Positions 1 through 11,880 are shown, numbered from the stretch's first letter. The stretch is DNA of 64,000 bases from Isoetes taiwanensis (GCA_021234155.1 JAJEKV010000159.1:248001-312000), one strand, 5' to 3'. Numbers and translations: made by a program. Notes: generated from the letters alone by a model not told the origin.

Positions 1-250
1 GATTGCACAAGTTTCTGCCCAGATCTATGCCATCCGCCAGAGCATTGCCAAGGCTCCAGGCCAGCATGGGCCATGAGGAACTGCACTCGCCTACCGCATT
101 CTAAGTCTTTGCAATCTATACATTGTTGTAGAAGGCAATACGCAATTTCCCGCGACATAGGGATTCCTTCCATCTGCTTGGCCTCTCCAATGCAGACTCC
201 ATGCTTCAAGCGTGCCCCCCCACATGTTTCGTTCAAAATTTCAAAGGTGC
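1..250 (-). pseudogene. Probable pentatricopeptide-repeat (PPR) protein fragment
   Basis: On the minus strand one frame stays open for about 80 codons from near position 250 and reads LLQQCIDCKDLECGRRV followed by LMAHAGLEP. In a neighbouring frame it then reads SLGNALAD. This succession (LLQ-x-CI...L-x-x-GR-x-V, then GLEP, then LGNAL-x-D) is typical of plant PPR repeats of the PLS type, which bind organellar RNA for editing or processing. The frame shifts near positions 50-60, and the usual MYAKCG that should follow LGNALAD is garbled. It runs off the left edge of the window, so its full length is unknown. The family call rests on motif resemblance only. It could be a live gene entering from the left, but the frame break suggests a fragment. 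Confidence 0.4.
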
Positions 251-299
251 CGGAATGATAAGCTGTTGAAAACAGAAATGCTGGTTGGAATTTGAGAAT

Positions 300-440
300 A
301 TTGTAATTGTCTGCATAGCATCGTTAACTCCTGTTTTTGGGTTGCCCCTAGGGGGGCAAACCCTCGTTTATGGGGTATGTGGGCATATTCAGGTATATGC
401 CGGCATATGCCTAGCATATGCTGGTGACTGCTAAAAACTG
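300..440 (-). repeat. CCTAGG-centred 100-bp dispersed repeat, copy 1
   Basis: Read on the minus strand this stretch runs AGCAGTCACCAGCATATGC..., then GAGGGTTTGCCCCCCTAGG and GGCAACCCAAAAAC. The same order, with a near-identical GGGTTTGCCCCCCTAGGGGC core, occurs on the plus strand at 23448-23555, and in a looser form at 20095-20195. Part of it is a short palindrome around CCTAGG with inverted CATATG/CCTAGG pieces. It is a dispersed repeat of unknown class, possibly the end of a transposon. Confidence 0.75.
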
Positions 441-601
441 GCTCGACCCTGTAAATTGGCGGTGGCCAGTATCGCTGGGCGGCGGTGTGGAAACTGGGTA
501 ACCGGCACGGCCATAGTTTGAGAAGAACTAGATGCGATAGCCAAATGGTTGCTATGTGATCAAGTTTCTGATGCATGTCTGGAAGGTAGCTTGTGAACTT
601 A

Positions 602-733
602 TCTGCGTGCTATTCCAGGTGATGATTTGCCAAATTTGTACAATGCCATTTTGCCGTGAAAAGACTTAGATGCTTGTTTAGGAAAGATAAAATATATGCT
701 AGCTTACTAGTTATTGTGGGTGGCTATTGCTTA
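602..733. repeat. Direct repeat block, copy A
   Basis: This block starts at TCTGCGTGCTATTC and includes TTTGTACAATGCCATTTTG and GGAAAGATAAAATATATGC. It recurs nearly identically at 2166-2299, offset about 1564 bp, and in a shorter diverged form at 1246-1348. A partial fourth copy (TGCATGCTATTTAAGATGATGATTTGC) begins near 2329. No coding capacity is evident. Confidence 0.85.
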
Positions 734-1060
734 CTTTGGCTATGCACGTTTTTTGAATGTAGATGGGACTTATGGTTAGTTGAGAGAGAAAGGGTTAATG
801 TGATTTGGTAGATCTATTATGCTACCAATAATATGGGCATAATAGGTGAATCTAAATGGTTTTAGTTGTAATCATAGCAAAAAGAAAACTGTTTGATAGA
901 TAGGAATAGTTTGCACCATTTTGCAGATTGTTATGAATGTTTGAAAAATCAATGAAAAATCAAACATCTGAGGACAGAGCCTGCGTAGGGGCTGTTTTCA
1001 CTAGTGGTGTTGATTTATTTATGGCATACATGCCTGCCTGCAAGTGATATTTTCACACAG

Positions 1061-1235
1061 CATTGCCCTTGTGGTTTTTGCAAGCAGAGAAATCGAAGGG
1101 GAGCTATTGTTAGGGCATAGACATCTTGGAGCATATCTTGTTTGAGAAAGCATTTGTGAATGAGATTTTTACACATTATTGGCCTTGTGGTTTTTGCAAG
1201 GCAGAGAAGCCCAAGGAAAATTGCTCTAAGGACGT
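1061..1235. repeat. Direct repeat blocks containing CCTTGTGGTTTTTGCAAG
   Basis: The phrase TTGCCCTTGTGGTTTTTGCAAG followed by GCAGAGAA occurs at about 1063-1090. It recurs at 1179-1207 (TTGGCCTTG...) and at 2090-2123. Each is followed by a diverged copy of 'GGAGAGC/AGC..TTAG..GACATCTTGG'. These blocks sit upstream of the 1246 and 2166 copies of the neighbouring repeat, so the two together form a compound repeat unit. Confidence 0.75.
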
Positions 1236-1245
1236 TGACATTTTA

Positions 1246-1348
1246 TCTGCATGCTATTTAAGGTATTTATCAAATCTGTACAATGCCATTTTGCTATGAA
1301 AACATTTAGACCTTGCTTACCAGTTATTATGAATGGCTATTACTTGCT
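1246..1348. repeat. Direct repeat block, diverged copy B
   Basis: This is a shortened, diverged copy of 602-733. It keeps TCTGCATGCTATTTAAGG, TGTACAATGCCATTTTGC and the closing GAATGGCTATTACTTGCTT, but lacks the GGAAAGATAAAATATATGC middle part. Confidence 0.7.
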
Positions 1349-2165
1349 TCATTTCCTGCCATGGCTGTACATGTGTTTTGAAGATAGGGTGGGAAATAGG
1401 TTGGGTGCTTTGCCTGCGATGGATATATATGTTTTGTTGAACTTAAATGGGGATAATGTGCGCAATCCTGCAGACTGTTATGGGTCTTTGGAAAAAAATA
1501 GAATAAGAGCTGTGTGAGTTGGTTGTGTTAATGCATTTATGGCATACATCTAGCCAGCGATGGAAAACATTTTTGTGCTTGGGCTGTTTCGTTCCTAGAT
1601 GGTCTGACAGTAGAGATGTGGTACACTACAATGCTAGAACAGGCAGATTGCTGTTTGGCTACGTAGATTTGTTTGGTATGCCAAATTATTATCCACCTGT
1701 GTGGCATGCATCTATTTTTCAGTTTGTGTGTAAGCTGTCATTCATGGTGATGTTGCAGGCCTGAGGCATCGAAGGCGATGACACAGTTGAGCAATGGAGG
1801 CACTTGAATGATACCATGCTAACAGCTTTGAGGTAGGTTAATAGATTATGTAGTTAGGGATAATTTGCAATCTGAGGAGAAAAGCTGCATAGGCTAGTGC
1901 TGTTAATGCATCTATGGCACCCATTCCTTTTGATTGTCTCCCTGTAGCCCTAGAGCGAGAGTTTTGTTCTGTATTGAGCTATGTATTTGGATAGGCTGTC
2001 TCATCCTCATGATATACCAAGACTCTGCGAGTGTATGATTTGCAGAATTTGTACAGTTCCAATTTGTCGTGATTGCCATTTTTACACATTGTTGCCCTTG
2101 TGGTTTTTTGCAAGGCAGAGAAGTCCACGGAGAGCCGTTCTTAGAGGATAGACATCTTGGGATTT

Positions 2166-2299
2166 GTCTGCGTGCTATTCTAGGTGATGGTTTGCCAAAT
2201 TTGTACAATGCCATTTTGATGTGAAAAACACTTAGATGCTTGTTTAGGAAAGATAAAATATATGCTAGCTTACTAGTTATTGTGAGTGGCTATTGCTTA
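2166..2299. repeat. Direct repeat block, copy C
   Basis: This copy is close to identical to 602-733 over about 130 bp, with single-base differences only (for example GATGTGAAAAACACTT against GCCGTGAAAAGACTT). It is preceded by the CCTTGTGGTTTTTTGCAAGG block at 2090-2123. Confidence 0.85.
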
Positions 2300-2700
2300 A
2301 GCGGAGTTGCTATTTGGGTGTAGATATTTGCATGCTATTTAAGATGATGATTTGCAGAATTTGTACCCGATCAATTGCCTTTTTCCCACTGGAGAATTTG
2401 TGTGAAAGTCTTGTCGCTTCAGCATGCTGAGTGTCCAGATTGAGGAAAACATTTTGCTTCACCATTTTGCTAGATATTTGTACGGTATTGTGGATCTGGA
2501 AGCTGCATACTTTTGAAGAACAGGGCCGGCAATTGAGCACACGGACTTCTGCTCTAGCAATCCAACCATGGTTGAGCCAATACTTGAGCCAATAGTGCAT
2601 TTTTCTTACCAGCTGTTTGAACCTAAAAAATTTGCTTATTTCTGTTTCTTTAGTCTACCGTTCGGTTATTAAGCTACTAAATTCGTGCCAATTCAAGCCA

Positions 2701-2820
2701 CAATAGGTTACTGTTACAGCGTAGGTGCTTATCCTTTGGCAAAAATGTGCAGGTGATCCACAATAGGTTATTGTTGCAGCACAGGAGCTTATTCTTTAGC
2801 AAAAATGTGCAGGTGATCCT
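2701..2820. repeat. 60-bp tandem duplication
   Basis: Two adjacent units, 2701-2760 and 2761-2820, both begin CAATAGGTTA and end AAAAATGTGCAGGTGATCC. They differ at about eight positions, mostly transitions, so the duplication is not recent. Confidence 0.9.
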
Positions 2821-4680
2821 TTCTGTGATCATGGTATGTGTGTATGCATTCAACGATAAGCCGGTATAGTTATGGTGGAATGCTTGCTTAGTGCTATACT
2901 AGAAACCGACATCTTTTGTAGAGTTTATCATGGCACGTAAGTGTTGTTGAATCCGTGACTTTTTGGTGCAGTAAAGAATAACCTACCCCACTGTTTGGAA
3001 TATGTGGGCTTCACATGCCATGCTTGCTCTAGTTCCACTTAACCTAGGAAAGGTAAAAAGAATTAAGTTGCTGGGGATATTATTGTACTACAATTGCTTG
3101 CAGTTTTTTTGTTGCCATGGAGTGCAGGCATCCATTAAAAAAATCAGCAGTGTCTGCAAAATATAGCGAGAGACAGTATTTAACATGCAAAAGTAAGATC
3201 GTGTCTATCATTTGTAGGGTACAATATGCTAGGTTAGCAATTGTAATATGATGCTTGGCTTTGCAATGAGTCAGTACCATTAAAGAAAGATGGTATGACA
3301 CTACCAGCTGGTGAGATGTTACACTTAGTTGGTGCAAAAAAGCTGGTAGAGGACCTGTGCAGTTGTGGCTTATGGTTTATGTTATAAAGGGCTTGCAATT
3401 AGATAGATAGATAAGTTACACTAGGGTTGGAAAAGGGACATTCAGAAAAGATTGTATGGGAAAAGATTGGATGGAACATGGCAAAAAGTTTGGTTGATTG
3501 CATATAGGAGTGAAATTTGATGTGTTAATTTTTTAGGAAAAACTAGAAACACATTTTTTGAACATTTTATGCTGCTGCATTTTTGTATCCTCTCTACATT
3601 GTGGAGCTTTCTAACAAAAATATGTTGTAGCTTTGATGGAGTACGCAGGTCTTGCATTTACACAGGTCTCGCATTTACAAGCTGTGTAAAAAGCACATCT
3701 TCTGAGAGCATAAAAGCAGGAGCCCTCACTGAAACTGTTAATTTAGAGCAGGAATTAAATAATTATTAAAAATGGATGTGGGAGTATAATTGACACCATT
3801 TCATGAATACTTAGGGCTTCATAGATGGTATCTAGACGGCATGTTTCAACAATTGAAAACTGACAAATTGTGGCATTATGTCTGTATGCTAACTTTCCCT
3901 AGAAATCTAATGCAAGCGCTTATTTGCATTCTTAGAAGTGATGGAAAAAATTTGGAAGTTTATAACTTTAACCTTTTGATTGAAGGTCCTTTGTTTTTGT
4001 TTATGGGATTTATTGGAATGTATCCGCGCCATCACCTCTACCCGTGATACTTTAACTGCCTTGCCAATTGAAGTTTCTTGCAGTGGGCTTGAATGCTTGA
4101 ATGTGTGTTCTCATTAAATGCATTGACATAATAAAACATTAGTCATCATTGTGAGCCTCGTATGTGGGCTTTACTTGTGTTCTCATTAAATGCATTGACA
4201 ACGCAAAGCATCTAATTCTTGGAGTTTACATATATGTAGTATAACGGACCTCCAGAGATGGAATAATCACATGTTTTCACGTGCGTTTGCATTTTAGCAA
4301 CTTGATCATTATATAGGTAGCTATATAAATGATGGTATATTTTATGCATTATTAATATGTGCTATTTGTAGACACAAAACTTAAGATCATTCTAGACAAC
4401 TAACCTACTTAGCATTTTTAAGACCACTGGCTTGTGATGTTCTATAAGAGATAATTTTGTGTTGGATTATCAAAGATAATTTTGTCTTAGTAATGTGCCG
4501 AATAAGCTTGCCAGATTTCAACCATCGAAGTTCATGAGATAGTCACTGGGTTTTGGTTGTCACGTGTATTACAAATCCCAACATGCATTTATCCATGCAA
4601 TACAACATCCAAACCCTACCATTTAAGAACACAAAAGACACGAAGAGTAGAATAACTTAGCGCGCTCTGTGTGTGTGTGC
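2821..4680. other. AT-rich intergenic DNA, no gene recognised
   Basis: I see no coding region that I can support here. Small items are a (GATA)-type run near 3398-3416 and a duplicated TTCTCATTAAATGCATTGACA (about 4110 and 4178). Open frames such as the one at 3790-4047 are short and match no family that I know. Confidence 0.5.
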
Positions 4681-4734
4681 GCGCCCAACGCGGTGCTACT
4701 ATTGGCACCCTAACTATACATTCAAAACCAAATG

Positions 4735-5160
4735 TATATCGAGTTAGATATACTGCGTATATCGAACTCGATATACAAATATATAGCGTATATTGAGTTC
4801 GATATACGCAGTATATCTAGTTAGATATACAGCGTATATCGAACTTCGATATCTTTTTTTTTTTATATTTTTCGATTACGCCGGCCTGAAAATTCCGTAT
4901 ATAAGCGTTTTTTAATACAATTATATTTGCATTATATATAGCGTATATCGAACTCGATATCGCCATATACGATATCCTTTCGATATACGCTATATAATGA
5001 TATAAAAATTTATATCGCTTTTTTTTTTTTGCGTACCATGGCTTTTGCCACATTACAAATGGCGTATATCGAGTTAGATATCACGTCATTTTTGGCACCA
5101 TGCCACGGCGATATATTTAGCGCGATATACAACATGTATATCGAACTCGATATACGTCAC
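4735..5160. repeat. Left subterminal array of TATATCGA/TCGATATA palindromes
   Basis: About nine imperfect palindromes of the form TATATCGAACTCGATATAC, or the variant TATATCGAGTTAGATATAC, occur at about 4735, 4757, 4789, 4811, 4833, 4942, 4970, 5061 and 5137. The array ends just before the first frame of the element. Repeated subterminal motifs are common binding sites for transposases. That role is inferred here. Confidence 0.85.
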
Positions 5161-5458
5161 TTCTATAAAATATCAATAGCCTGTGTGTGAGGCGATCTAC
5201 TCCGCGTGTGTGTTCCTCCTGTTCCTCTGTTCCCGTGTGTGTTCCTCCTGTTCCTCTGTTCACGTAGCTCGTGTGTGTTCCTCCCTGCATTCTGTCGAGC
5301 TATCGAAGGCGGTATCAATTCTATTCATTTTGTATTAAACGTATGTCATATTTTGATTTTGTGCCATAAATGCGTTATGAATAGAATAATATTCTTGTAA
5401 CTATATATTAGGACAAGAATTATTTATTGTATATTTGATATTGTATTAGGGATTGTAG

Positions 5459-5644
5459 ATGGAGACCAACTATGATTCGGAGGCTAGTGGTAGTGATGAT
5501 GATTTTTCAAATATCTCTGATGAGTTCTCTAGTGACATAGAGGGTTTTTCTACGAAGAAGGGAGCTCTTAACCCGATGAAGAGCTTGACATTGGGGACGA
5601 TGTATCTAGGTCCTCAACCTTGCGGGAGGATTACGTGGATGTGA
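5459..5644 (+). CDS. Acidic serine-rich N-terminal fragment within the MULE
   Basis: An ATG opens a 61-codon frame beginning METNYDSEASGSDDDFSN, rich in Ser, Asp and Glu. After about 40 codons the sense appears to move to another frame (DIGDDVSRSSTLREDYVDV), which suggests one or more frameshifts. It lies between the left subterminal array and the transposase remnant, so it is probably the N-terminal part of the transposase or an accessory protein of the element. I do not recognise a domain. Upstream, 5206-5300 holds repeats of GTGTGTTCCTCCTGTTCCTC, likely leader sequence. Confidence 0.35.
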   Translation: METNYDSEASGSDDDFSNISDEFSSDIEGFSTKKGALNPMKSLTLGTMYLGPQPCGRITWM

Positions 5645-6029
5645 GTGGAATAGGAAGCCAACATCCTCCTCAGAAGCCATCGAGAGTTATTGATAGAGTG
5701 TGCAACAAGATATCCTGACCCTATTGCATGGTTAGATAGTAGAATAGTTAAGGGATATGGATTTACGTCTGAAACCTATCAGCTTATGAGACATTGCATA
5801 ATGCATCATAGTAATCCCTTGTCTTCTGACATTGATAGATGTGATCCAAACTTTCCTTCCACTCCTCAAAAGGAAAAATAGACCCCCAACCCCAATTCTT
5901 GGTCGAAGGTCGGCGTTGGAATGCATATATGTCTAAACTTCATACGATGCTGCCGGTGGGGTCCTATTTGTATAGGCTGGACCATGGACCTAACGTAGGA
6001 TTCCATGGATAGAGATGTGGGACACTATT

Positions 6030-7855
6030 GTGGCCATCATCACTGGAAGAATCTACACATGTCTCATTTTATAAAACCATGGAAACACTAGAGGCAGAGT
6101 GGGAGGTAGGACTTCTATTTCATGGCATTCCAAGACAATACATTCGTGATTGCCTCACAGCATGCCAATGTGGAGCTAGAATGAGACTAACATGAGCACT
6201 TTGATCACAAGGTTGAAATAAGTATTGATCAATTAGAAGAGCGCGGGTCATCCGGTTGCAAACCACGATTATAGAGTGCGGTTGGTCCATACACACTCTA
6301 GGGCACGAACACAAACTTCGGTAGGCCGATGATTATGCATGTCATCGTTGGAGGCATCCTCGTCGTCGTCTTGGTTAGAAACGAACGTATTGCAAGTGCG
6401 GAGATCCCATAGGCGTGGTTGTACATTTCAATCGTCTTGTACAACGGTAGATCCATCCACTGTCGAGAGAGCATTTGTGTTGGTGCGCTCTCAACATTCG
6501 AAAAGACCACGACCCCTCACCGGTGGTCTCTATCAAATATATCCACAATTGCTCGAGGAGGCCGCTGGTTTATTAACATCGGTTTCCAAGGCCAAGACGG
6601 TTTGGGATTTTGTGAGGCGTGGACCGACCATGAAGCGGGATGCCTCACGCGATCGATCGAGTTATTTACCGGTTTGTCATGTCACGGAGGATGTATGGCG
6701 AATTCGGTTACCAACATCGTATCCGTGGCAATGTTTGATAATTCATTACTCCATATTCATCTTATTTTTAAATCTTGTGGAGCTCTTGTATCGTTGAATA
6801 TTGAGTGGTTGCATGTAGGGTTCCACGGTGGCTAGGGACCATTGGGAAAGCTTGGAGAGTAGCATTAGTGATTGGGCGGCAGCAGAAAAGTTATTTACCA
6901 TCGGTAGTATTGTGAAAAGACATCATGATCCTCAAAGGCGGCCATGGATACTTGTCATTCAAGATGATTCAATCTTTGGAGGCTTTGTGAGATATAGCCA
7001 CAATAGTGGATGGGCAATGGACTCAACTACCGGCACCAACATGTGGAAATATCCACTCTACGCAGCAATTGTACCGTCAGTTGGTGGAGTTGGGTACCCA
7101 GTATTCTACATGTTGTGTACAATTAAAAAACAGGAGCACAATACCAAAATTATGCACTAAAATAGCCATTCAAAAGTATTTGAGCGAATGGGCAATGTTG
7201 AAGCCTTTCGCTCCATTACAATCGACATGGATGGGGTAGGCGTGACTTGTTCTTCAAGAGGTAATAGCGGAGGATCCACTATGCTTTGGCATAATGGAGA
7301 GCTGGTTGCCCGCAATGTAATTTCATGTTGGTTCCCACTTTTGCAACGGGCGTGGTTCGCGCACGCCCAAGGATCCCTGATCATGATATGCGTAGTGATG
7401 TTTTTATGCGGCTCACTGCATTGATGACGGAGCCAAACCAGCTAATGTATGATACTAAACTACATGCATTCCTGCGAGTGTATGGAAGGAATCCTGCTAT
7501 TATGAAGTGAGTCATGTTGCATCTACTTATACTTGTTTCCTTAAGGTAACAAGGCATAGTACTAACTAGTGCGCGCTCATATCATAGCTATCTAAACCAC
7601 AATTGGTTAGGTTCTGGAACATGGAATGGCTACTGGCAGCGTCATAGGAGGATGTTCCCTCGCGGTAATTGTGATACCACGAACTATGTGGAGGCTCATT
7701 GGAAGACACTCAAGCATCAAACCCTTGAGTGTCGAGTGAACCTACGCATGTATACTTTGGTATCCCATCTCATTGGATTTCCGGATGGTTCAATGCCTGC
7801 TGGAGGCACAATCTTGGACCGCTGCAATGAGCGTTGGAGCCTTGGTATATATTAG
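6030..7855 (+). pseudogene. MULE-type transposase, fragmented
   Basis: Fragments in different plus-strand frames line up in the order of a MULE/DDE transposase. At about 7000-7120 the run WAMDSTTGTNMWKYPLYAAI is followed by GYPVFYML; this resembles the first catalytic Asp block (D-x-T..TN-x-Y-x-x-PL...G-x-PV-x-Y). VEAFRSITIDMD follows at about 7197-7232, then RAWFAHAQ near 7350. At 7652-7790 is RGNCDTTNYVEAHWKTLKHQ followed by TLECRVNLRM; this matches the block near the end of such transposases (TTN-x-VE-x-x-W-x-x-LK). The sense changes frame at least five times and contains stops, so no full protein can be made as written. A zinc-finger SWIM domain was not identified. Confidence 0.6.
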
Positions 7856-8804
7856 GAATTACTTTTATTGCTGACTGTATGAATTCATCTAATCTTCAAC
7901 ACATCCTCTGTCAGCTGAGTTTGGAAGATATAGCCCACGATCCAATGCAAAGAGGTGTCTTTAAAGACAACGCATTTTACATCTTTGCTAGTCAAGATCC
8001 GAGTTCATTAGCGTTATAGATCGTGGAGCAAGTGGTGTTGTCCATGACCGCGAGAATCTTGTTCTACAAACCGGATACCATGTATGGATGAAGACTAGAT
8101 TACGTGGAATGTCCTTCCCATCATGCAATATGCAAGCACATAATAATTTGGGGACTACTATCCGCCCAATATGAGTCGAATATATCAACAGTTGTTTCCA
8201 AATGCGATCTTGTCACCCGACCACCTCCCCGGCCCTGCACCACCTCGAAATGACTAGTAGAATGCTCAAAAGCTGCGTGAACACCCGCCTTCGGGATCTG
8301 GCTGGCGCTGTGGGCTGTGAGTGAGCTTATGGTTGCTCTCGGATCCAGTCTCTCCAATGACTAGTGGCACTCAAAGTAGCAAATATGTGGCCACCTAACC
8401 TATAGAATATATAATTAAAACTAGATGTAATACACTTCATTAATTACTATTTGAGGAAAATACACAAACTTCTGATGTAGTGTGTTCTCCACACACCCCT
8501 AAACCCGCTAGTCAATGGAGCGAGAATCAAGGTAGAACCATCCAAGGTGTGAGTGCGGAATGCCAAGTGCTTTTGCTTGACTTGGTCATCTCGTATGTGA
8601 AGAAGAAGAACGACCCGATGAGAGCAAAAAATAAGATACGTGTTGCGAGTGAGAAATGGCAAAAACAAATTGTAATGTACAAATGAAATCATACTTCTTG
8701 GACGATGATAGGCCATATGATGGCTCGAAGTCCTTCCCAATCTGGTGTGGTGCTTTGTATATAAGGTTGAACCCTGATGGCCAGTGCTGGAAACTCGTGC
8801 AATC

Positions 8805-9620
8805 TCACATGCACATACACACCATCCCTATCCACCAAACGTCGAGTTTCGTGATGATGTCGACCCTATAGTCCCCGGCAAAGATAAACACCTCCTCAAA
8901 GAATGCAAGTCTGCGGCTCAAGCTCGGTGGCATCACAATATCAAGGGATCTGCGCACATCCCTCCTCTGCTCATCTGCCCATCCACGGAGTGGCTGTGCC
9001 AACAGACATGCCCAGATATCATGCCTCCCATACTCGCCCTCCCAAAACAGGAAGTAACCTCTGGCCCGGTCTCTAATCCATGTGTCTCGCCGAGGTGCAT
9101 CCCTCACGTGGGTGGAAATGGTGTGATAAGTATCTTGAAGCCTCTGGTCCCATCTCGGTGTGCAAGATGTCACTAAAGACACGATGACCCCTGCAAGCAA
9201 GATCCGGGAGTCTGCTCGGGCGTCGTATCCCTCTCTAAGTGTCTCTAGTGGAGGAGGTGTCCGCATGAACATATCCGTGGAATGTCCTCTCTCTCGCCAT
9301 GGTGTCTTGTCTCTATGCATCTCTACACCGATCCACCCCACTACTCCTCCAACTCTCTAAATGATCCAATGATCTCCTCCCTCAGTGCATACTGCTGTCT
9401 CAACCTCTCTGCCTCCATCTCCTTATCAATAAGCACCTCTCTCACCTCCTCCTCACTCCAACCTCTGTCTCCTCTGCGCATCTCGTGTCATCCTCTACCT
9501 CCTCCTCATCTTTGTCTCCTCCCTGCTCATCATCTCCCCCCTCCTCCTCTTTTCTTGTCTCACCCTCTCTGCGTCCTCTCTTTCTTTTGTCTCACCCTCT
9601 CCGCCTCGTCCGTCTGACTG
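8805..9620 (-). pseudogene. Second coding remnant of the MULE, charged protein of unknown function
   Basis: The minus strand reads a highly charged region at about 9400-9620. It contains DEAERVRQKKERTQRG, a Glu/Asp-rich stretch, then GWSEEEV and EVLIDKEMEAERLRQQYALR, a likely coiled coil. A 178-codon open frame follows (8805-9341) with RRDTWIRDRARGYFLFWEGE and LSRRLAFFEEVFIFAGDYRV. The plus strand of the same stretch is pyrimidine-rich and gives only low-complexity Ser/Pro/Leu frames, so I prefer the minus reading. It converges with the transposase and lies inside the inverted ends. The W-S-E-E-E start is reminiscent of Myb/SANT-like companion proteins of DNA transposons, but I cannot assign a family. 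Confidence 0.4.
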
Positions 9621-11284
9621 ACACCATCATTTGTCCTGCTGCTTTGCTCCTCCTGTTGCTTTGTAGATCTCGTCTATCTCGACTCTTGCACCAAGGCTGC
9701 CGTCTCTCTCGACTCCTCTGCTGGCCGCTCGGTAGCCTCGGCCTGATGCACCATGAGTGTCCCCATCATGTAGGCGTGCATCCATCAACCCCCATGTGTG
9801 TATAGCTGGCTTTGTCCTCTCAACTCGTGAACCAAAGCCACCAACCAGTGCGACTAGGATGGCGTCACGCCCTCATCTCACATCCTCAAGCGTCTCACGA
9901 AACCACCTCGGCTCAAACCCCGTCACGTGCGGGCACTCTACACCACAATGGATGGGCTGGAGCCACCGAGGTCCTAAGAGGTCTAGTAGTCTCCCTCTCG
10001 TGCTCCCTCACGAGGCCACCACACGGGCCATCCGGGGCATCAAGACCATCACAGGGAGGCTGCAGCAACTCCTCACGGAGACAAGGTGGTGGTAGCTCTA
10101 TGGCCTAGACTAGAAACTAAAGGCATCCACGGATCGTGATGATGCATCGAGAGTATATGGCCATGGCCCGACTCTGGATCCTCTCTGACGTCGGGCCTCT
10201 CCCGCTCATAGTCACCGGCGTGGTGCCCGAGCAGAGCAGTCGTGGGCGACCCATGGAAGCTCTAGGCCATGTCTCCTCCGGATGATGAGCTCTATGGTGG
10301 GCCCAGTGAGGATTTAATGTCTGGAACCCAAAGCAAAGCTCGGCTCTCCTTTGCCTCATAGCGCTAGATGTGTGCAACCATCATGGATGCACACCATGAA
10401 CATAGTAATCCTCATCACAGAGGCGGTGAGAACCCACTGCGGCACGGGCTCAATCCATAAAACTTCGGCCAAGAATCAACCACCCCCTACTCTCCTCCTA
10501 GACAACAAAGAATACTATAAACTCCCCTACCCGGCTCCCATAACAAGCGAAATAAATAAACTTCTAATGAAAGTACATACAAATTTCATGCAATGTAATA
10601 TAAATGCTTTAATTATGGAAAACAACATTTAGCCAATGAAAAATGTATATAAAAAAATCAATTAAGACTAAAGAGGAAGGTACTGACCTCCATATGATGT
10701 CCCCAACCCTGACGATCGGCCGATCCTCTCTGCAGCAAGCTCAAAGCACATGGGAAACTAGACAATGGATGGCTTTGGGACAAGTGCTTAACAATGATCT
10801 CGAGTCCATCATCTCCTCGATCCTCAAACTGAATATCTATTATTTGATCAAGATACAAAACATTAACCTATGCTAAGTAGGAGCATCTAAATAACATTAT
10901 AATCCACAAAGGAAAAGAGTGTAAAGCATATCACATCAACATTACAACTGAAAAACTAATACTAACATGTCACACCATCAAAATATATGCCTTTTTTAAC
11001 ATGCCACATCATCAATTATCATAATGATCATTATGACGTCCTCCTAAGGATGTCACTTCATGTGCACGCATGTGCTCACGCTTGTAAGTCATGTTGCAAC
11101 ATAAAAAACATCATGCTGGCATGTCCTATCTAACCATTGACATGTCAACTTATGTTCCCTCACATGCTCACGCAATATCATAGATGTCACCTCATGTGCA
11201 CGGCATGTGCTAACATGTGTAAGTCATGTTGCAACATAAAGCGACATGTGTAAGACATGTTGCACCATTGTAGACATGTGGAAG

Positions 11285-11880
11285 ACGTATATTGAACTCA
11301 ATATCTGCGCCAAATCTTACATTTAATATTCACATAACGAAATCAAAATCGAATATAGTGGAGTATATCGCACTCAATATCGTTCTCCTTGAATTTTAGA
11401 TCCTAATTCTAGTTCCCACCTCTCTTAAACGATCACATCAATTGAATTTTTAGATCCTAAAATCGATCACATCAAAAGCATGAAAATAAGCGGTTGAAGA
11501 GCTCATACAAGAGCGAGATGTAAAAGTAAAGAAATCTTCGAGGAATTTGATCGAATACTCTTACTAACACGGTGCTTCTTCCATGATCTGATCAGGTATG
11601 ACTGCTCCCGAAATTCTCTCCAAAAAACGCGCCGGAAATCGCTCCGAAGAACAGGAAAAACACAAAAAAAATCTGATATATATAGTATATCGAGTTAGAT
11701 ATACTATAGTATATCGAGTTGATATACTATAGTATATCTAACTTTCGATATACTATATATCGATTTTTTACCTTTTTTTATCGGCATTTTCCGGCACCTG
11801 CCCGGATATCATATATCGAAGTTCGATATCGCCGTATATCGAACTTCGATATCGCCCGTGATATCGAACTCGATATCGCA
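11285..11880. repeat. Right subterminal array of TATATCGA/TCGATATA palindromes
   Basis: At least eight units are seen: about 11287 (GTATATTGAACTCAATATC), 11362, 11685, 11708, 11731, 11813, 11834 and 11860. The units at 11685-11760 are packed head to tail as GTATATCGAGTTAGATATAC then CTATAG then the next. The array mirrors the left one and ends at the right inverted end of the element. Confidence 0.85.

Noticed and set aside
2-58. Plus-strand reading AQIYAIRQSIAKA resembling ribosomal protein uS9 (S16)
   Set aside because: The match is only about 15 codons with no continuation. The opposite strand gives a longer PPR-like reading through the same bases.
9282-9805. Plus-strand Ser/Pro/Leu-rich open frames
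   Set aside because: Low-complexity TCTCCT-rich sequence; the minus strand gives a more protein-like charged reading.
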